NCBI RefSeq assembly: GCF_014633365.1
Contig: NC_068352.1
Coordinates: 20,493,310-20,557,309, forward strand
Reading direction: 5' to 3'
Source: Diospyros lotus
Lineage: Eukaryota; Streptophyta; Magnoliopsida; Ericales; Ebenaceae
Length of the DNA stretch: 64,000 nt
Positions 59,783 to 64,000 of this stretch are shown here, piece by piece. The notes under the pieces were generated by a model, which saw nothing but the letters and a program-made list of their open reading frames with translations, searched no databases and was not told the DNA's origin. The position numbers were made by a program, and so were the translations under genes. The stretch's first letter is position 1. Every line of letters starts with the position of its first letter.

Positions 59783-60946
59783 GTAATCTATACAAAGTCG
59801 CATAGACCCGTCCTTCTTGCGCACAAATAATACTAGGGCCCCCCATGGCGATGTGCTCGGCCGAATAAAACCTTTCTCCAAAAGATCTTGCAATTGCACC
59901 TTGAGTTCTTTCAGTTCATTGGCAGCCATACGGTAAGGAGTCTTGGAAATAGGCTGCGTACCTGGCATCAGATCGACCGCAAAATCAATCTCTCGATGCG
60001 GTGGTAGTCCCGACAACTCATCTGGGAACACATCTGGAAAGTCTCGCACCACAGGATAGGCAGCCAACTCCTTCTTCTCCCCCGCTATCACGGTCACGAA
60101 CGCAAAGTAGGCTTCACACCCACGTCGAATAAGTCTCTCGGCGTGCATAACCGATATCATCGGCGTAGTCACCACTGGCTTCACACCCCGGTATGTAACA
60201 ACTGGTCTCCCCGGATGCTCAAATGAAATTACCTTTCGACGACAATCAACCCGAGCATAGTGCTGAGAGAGCCAATCCATACCCAACAGTAAGTCAAAAT
60301 CCTGGATCGCCAAAACAACAAGATCCCCCACAAATACCTGGTCGTAAATCCCTATCTCGCAATCCCTGACCATCTCACTCCCCAACAACACCGTCCCTCC
60401 CGGTGTCGAAATAGATAAATCATATTGTAAGGGGTTACACGGGATTGGGATCTTATGCAACAAATGCGGTGCTATGAAAGAGTGGGTGGAACCTGTATCA
60501 AATAGGGCACGTACGTCATGGCCATAGAGAGTAAGTATACCTTGCACTATATCACTGCTCTCAGCTGCCTCAGCCGCTGACACTGCAAATGCCTGTCCCT
60601 GCATCTGAACTCTCTCTGTAGGTCCCGGGCGCTGTGCTGCTGGAAGAGGTAATGGTGCTCCTGCACCCTGCGTCCTAGGTGTAGACTGTCTCTGAACTGG
60701 TCTGGGCCCCACACCTCCAGTCCGTGGCCCTCCACTTTGTGCTGGCTGGGTGCACCTGTTCGCTCGGTGGCCCCTTTGTCCACAGCGAAAACAAATAATC
60801 TCTTGCCCTGTGGCCGGTGTAGCTGGTGGGGCTGGTGTAGTCGGTCTAGGCGCCTGTGGACAATCTCTCTTCAAATGCCCCGGCTGACCACAGCGATAAC
60901 ATACATCTCGACGTACCTCCCGACACTGCCCCTGGTGTCTCTGCCC
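59780..60946 (-). pseudogene. Tekay gag end, protease and start of RT
   Basis: In frame with gag beyond its TGA. It holds two CCHC zinc knuckles: CYRCGQPGHLKRDC (just before 60870) and CFRCGQRGHRANRC (60751-60792), then a proline-rich linker, the aspartic protease motif LFDTGSTHSFIA (about 60480-60515) and the first RT block with SPWGALVLFVRKKDGS. It ends at TGA 59780-59782, where the family has an arginine or similar codon in the LCIDYRxLN block. The protease would cut the polyprotein into its mature parts. Confidence 0.9.
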
Positions 60947-61837
60947 TCACTGCCGGCACTGTGGAAACCCCGAACTCTGGCTGCCTGCATCCCACTTCCT
61001 CTTCTTACTGCTGCTCCCTGCACCCTTCAAGACTAACTGCTCTGCTCGGACCTCCAATCGATCCCTCTCCACCGCGTGGGCTCGCTGAACAGCCGTAGGG
61101 AAGTCAGGGGCCTCAATACCAGCCATGGCATGACGGATCTCTGGTCGTAACCCCCTCTGAAACTTGCTAACTCGACGCGACTCAGGGGTCACTAACTCAG
61201 GAGCATAACGAGATAATGCCACGAACTCGATCTCATACTGCGTAACTGTCTTACTGCCCTGCTGTAACTCAATGAACTCAAACACCTTCTGCTCTCTGAT
61301 CCAAGCCGGTACATAGGTCTCATTGAACGCCTCGACGAACTGTACCCATGACGGACCTCCATCGCCATATCTCTGTCTGGTGGTCTCCCAGCACCGCTCA
61401 GCGTCACCTCGTAACAAGAAAGTCCCCAGCCGAACTCTGTGGGCCTCTGCACAACCTATAGACCTCAAATGCTTCTCCACTGCCAGTAGCCAATCCTCAG
61501 CCACCGTCGCATCAGCGCCTCCACTAAACTCTGGTGGTCGCAGGGCCATAAAATCTCTAAGCACTGTAGCACCTGAACCGTCCCCTGCTCCTGACGTACC
61601 TGAATGCGACGCCTGGGCCGTAGCGGTCCTATCATCATGTCTGCACTCCTGTCGCAATTGAGATGCTGCCAGTACATCTACAGCTCGTAAAATACCCGCT
61701 AATGTCTCCTGCATATCTGGTGGCCCTGGCTGTCTCTGCTCTCCCGCACCTGTAGCCTGAACCTCCGGAGTAGGGACAAGGTGTCCTCTACCTCGTGCCG
61801 GCGGTCTACCACGACCTCGCCCACGTCGTGCGTCCAT
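60947..61837 (-). CDS. gag: Tekay gag (capsid region), ends at an in-frame stop
   Basis: The start was set at the ATG at 61837 (MDARRGRGRGRPPA), because the upstream part of the open frame is the untranslated leader and the basic RG-rich start is typical. The retrotransposon gag domain follows: an AEDWLLAVEKHLRS block, then LLRGDAERCWE, FVEAFNETYVP, VTQYEIEFVALSRYAP and FQRGLRPEIR. The protein packs the element's RNA into a cytoplasmic particle. The TGA at 60947-60949 falls just before the first zinc knuckle, in phase with the continuing gag frame, so it most likely arose from CGA by C-to-T change. Confidence 0.92.
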   Translation of the reverse strand: MDARRGRGRGRPPARGRGHLVPTPEVQATGAGEQRQPGPPDMQETLAGILRAVDVLAASQLRQECRHDDRTATAQASHSGTSGAGDGSGATVLRDFMALRPPEFSGGADATVAEDWLLAVEKHLRSIGCAEAHRVRLGTFLLRGDAERCWETTRQRYGDGGPSWVQFVEAFNETYVPAWIREQKVFEFIELQQGSKTVTQYEIEFVALSRYAPELVTPESRRVSKFQRGLRPEIRHAMAGIEAPDFPTAVQRAHAVERDRLEVRAEQLVLKGAGSSSKKRKWDAGSQSSGFPQCRQ

Positions 61838-61958
61838 GATACCTATACAACCAGAATTAATTAGAACGCATTTCAAAATTAAGGACATGGCCTAACGCTC
61901 TAACTCTACCTAGCAGCCTTGGTGTACAGTTACTTGTCCCCCAAATTGACTCAATGAT

Positions 61959-61970
61959 GCTCTGATACCA
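61959..61970 (-). promoter_or_regulatory. Primer-binding site of the Tekay element, tRNA-iMet
   Basis: On the minus strand TGGTATCAGAGC starts four bases inside the 5' LTR boundary (61975) and exactly matches the complement of the initiator-methionine tRNA 3' end. Confidence 0.93.
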
Positions 61971-61974
61971 ACAT

Positions 61975-64000
61975 TGTAAGCACCCTCGCTCGGATATCCC
62001 AACCACCCGGTCTATCCGAACGAGTGCGCTCACAGAAGGGAAGAGGAATAGACAAAAGACAAAAATGCCTTGGCATGCATAAATAAGAAATTTAACAGCA
62101 GAAACAAAACGGTAAACATGCATGCCCACAAGCACCCCGCTGATACAGCGGTCATGGAGTATATAAAAATACATTCAGACCCTGTGCCAACAATAAGAGG
62201 TACAAATGACAACCTGGCACAGTCAAAAATAAAAGACAGCGACTCTAGCAAAACATCAGAGATGACGGGGGCAGCTAACTGTACACCTTACCAACACGGC
62301 TAGCTGCTAGGTGGCGCGATCCTCGCCCTCGGCCTTCGCTTTACCCTTACCTGGAATGATGGAAAGCAAGGTGAGTCGCAAGACTCAGCAAGTTTATATG
62401 AAAAGGAAGGCTATAACATGAATCAAAGAAGAGATCACCCCAAATACAAACCCACATGTACACACAAGCCATGTGACGCAACCAACAATAGCGCCGCGTA
62501 ATAAAAGCACATACCGGTCCTTGGGGCCCACATAAGACACCTGGCACCCAAGTCCCATACCAACCTGCCGCTGCCCTGAAAGGCAACATATATCTCCATA
62601 GGCCTGTGCGCACTGTCCCGGGTCGGTACTCCCGTCACCTGTATCCCTGCCGGTACTCCCGACAGCCGAGCCAAAGGCTCCCTCGGAACGGTACTCCCGT
62701 CCGAGAACTAAATAATGCCAGTATCCATGCAATGCACATAAAATGCAATGGCGTATTGAGCATCAACATGATACAAAGCGCCCATACATCCAGGCATCAG
62801 GCCATGCTCCGCCCGCATAGTAAATCACACGCGATGCATATGCCCGTGCTGGATGCAACCTAGCCAACTAGAATGTCCGTGACCAAGCATAATCAAATCA
62901 TGACAATCCCAATATGTAGCCCGTACCCATGTGCACATCAAACCATGCAACAAGAATAAAAGGTAACAAGCATGCTATGATCACATAACGGCAAAGCTAG
63001 TCAGCAGTGCCTGGCACCGGTCAGCAGTCACTGACTAGGAGAGACCATCTGACGGCCTAAGACAGACCGTACGACAGTCACACCTACACCGAACAGCCAA
63101 TCCCTGCCCCCACTGCACAACTGCTCTGACCAATAAATAACCAAAAATCCAATAATAATACCCAACAACTAAGAACCTAGTCCCGGGTGAATACGGCATC
63201 ATTCCCAACAGGCAGGGGGGGTGGCACAAACCCCCGTAGACAACCAACGAATAAAACCCACGAGATCCATTTAATAAATTAAATCTTAAACTAACCGTTT
63301 AAAACTTCATAATTAATTAATAGCCAAAACAAACGAAGGGAGGCCCAATAAATCGCCAACGAAAGAAACGACGAGATAGGTAAGAAGAACTTGCCTTATC
63401 AGAGATATCCTTAGGCTCGTTGGGTCCAAAAGCAGTAAAAATTATACAAACTGCAATATCCCAATTATTTGCCAAAATTAACAAAATTAGACGCAAAACG
63501 AAATTTTGACCGTACAGAATATTAATTACTAGCTGCTCTACATACTTGGATAATTAAATCTGGAATTAAACGCAATTTAATCCGAATTTTTCAGCCCCAA
63601 AATCTCACAAATTTCTCCCGTGCGCGCGCTGGTTTTTCTTTGAAATTGCTACTGTTTCTATGCTCAAAATCACGCCCGAAATCGGGCTTAAATGCGGCCA
63701 AAAATAAGCGGAGAAGACGCGGCCACGTGGCAGTGCGCAGGCCAGCCACTGGGAGGCCACCGCCTCACCGAAACGACGTCGTTTCGGACGTCCAGTGGCT
63801 GATTAAAATCAGCTAAAAATCCCCCCCGCACGCAGCCCCCGCGACTCGAAGCCGCGTCCACCGCCTGGCAGCCTCGCGCGCGACCGCTCGCGCCCGCATG
63901 TGTCTTCAACCTATATGTGATATATATTATATTTATTGTGATTTTTAGGCCTTTTCTGCAATACACGCCAGCACCCGAAACTTTCCATTAATTGCACTAA
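61975..64000 (-). repeat. 5' LTR of the Tekay element, cut by window end
   Basis: It begins, in plus coordinates, TGTAAGCACCCTCGC at 61975 and follows the 3' LTR closely to the window end. About 210 bp of it, including the outer terminus and target duplication, lie beyond 64000. The minus-strand promoter for the element's RNA should be here; a TATATAT tract at 63917-63930 is the nearest TATA-like sequence. Confidence 0.92.

Larger units (their letters stand above)
54882..64000 (-). mobile_element. Tekay/Del-type Ty3/gypsy retrotransposon, truncated by window end
   Basis: Two near-identical LTRs (54882-57117 and 61975 onwards, the latter cut by the window) enclose a 4857-bp interior with PBS, gag, protease, RT, RNase H, integrase, chromodomain and polypurine tract, all on the minus strand. 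The pol order (PR-RT-RH-INT) with a C-terminal chromodomain places it in the Tekay/Del chromoviruses, which tend to target heterochromatin. GGGAT at 54877-54881 is the candidate left target duplication; the partner is outside. The LTRs differ only at scattered positions, so the insertion is recent relative to its neighbours. Confidence 0.95.

Overview
This window looks like heterochromatic or repeat-dense nuclear DNA of a flowering plant. It is AT-rich overall and carries a Ty3/gypsy chromovirus (Tekay/Del type), Cassandra-type TRIM elements with 5S-rRNA-like LTRs, CACTA (En/Spm) transposons, hAT elements and Helitron ends. I could not name the species. No complete, intact host gene was found; almost everything is a transposable element or a nested fragment of one.

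Left part (1-11450). An LTR tail (1-1207) is followed by a hAT element (1371-5926, 8-bp target duplication CACCTACA) that holds a decayed LOB-domain (LBD) gene fragment and has itself been invaded by Helitron-like sequence (1547-4098). After AT-rich DNA with a MITE (about 7248-7533) comes a second, non-autonomous hAT (8251-9778, 8-bp duplication CTTACCGG) that holds a UGT87-like glycosyltransferase fragment. A third hAT-like MITE lies at about 9839-10370, and a ~185-bp tandem duplication lies at 10951-11300.

Middle (11455-35712). A LARD-like LTR element (truncated 5' LTR, iMet PBS, ~5.8 kb non-coding interior, polypurine tract, 3' LTR to 23142) carries a solo LTR (19054-22008, duplication AAAGC) inside its 3' LTR. 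It abuts what may be the last exon of a host gene (23192-23276). Next is a decayed CACTA TNP2 gene on the minus strand (24527-27700), cut by an LTR at 27706. That LTR is cut by another at 29531, which is cut by a solo LTR at 29856-35003 (duplication GAGAG), which contains yet another solo LTR at 29987-32559 (duplication AGTGC).

Right part (35713-64000). A CACTA element (35713-45912) has subterminal repeat arrays at both ends, a truncated TNP2 gene and a second, Transposase_24-type gene. The second gene is split by a solo LTR (39377-42482, CCATG) and by a three-LTR Cassandra array (43796-44848, AAATA). Beyond it lie a Cassandra remnant joined to a different LTR (LTR-A), an unassigned interior with a second, inverted-structure Cassandra (49509-50223, ATAGC), a related LTR-B split by a solo LTR (51613-54167, ACCAA) rich in a palindromic repeat, and a young Tekay/Del retrotransposon on the minus strand (54882 to beyond 64000). 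Its gag-pol is broken by two in-frame stops and one frameshift.

I did not find a new protein-coding system. The unusual material is structural: two gene-fragment-carrying hATs, two aberrant Cassandra copies, a deep datable nest of solo LTRs, a palindrome array inside an LTR, and a likely deletion junction at the left CACTA end. All similarities were judged by eye and from recalled family motifs, without searches.
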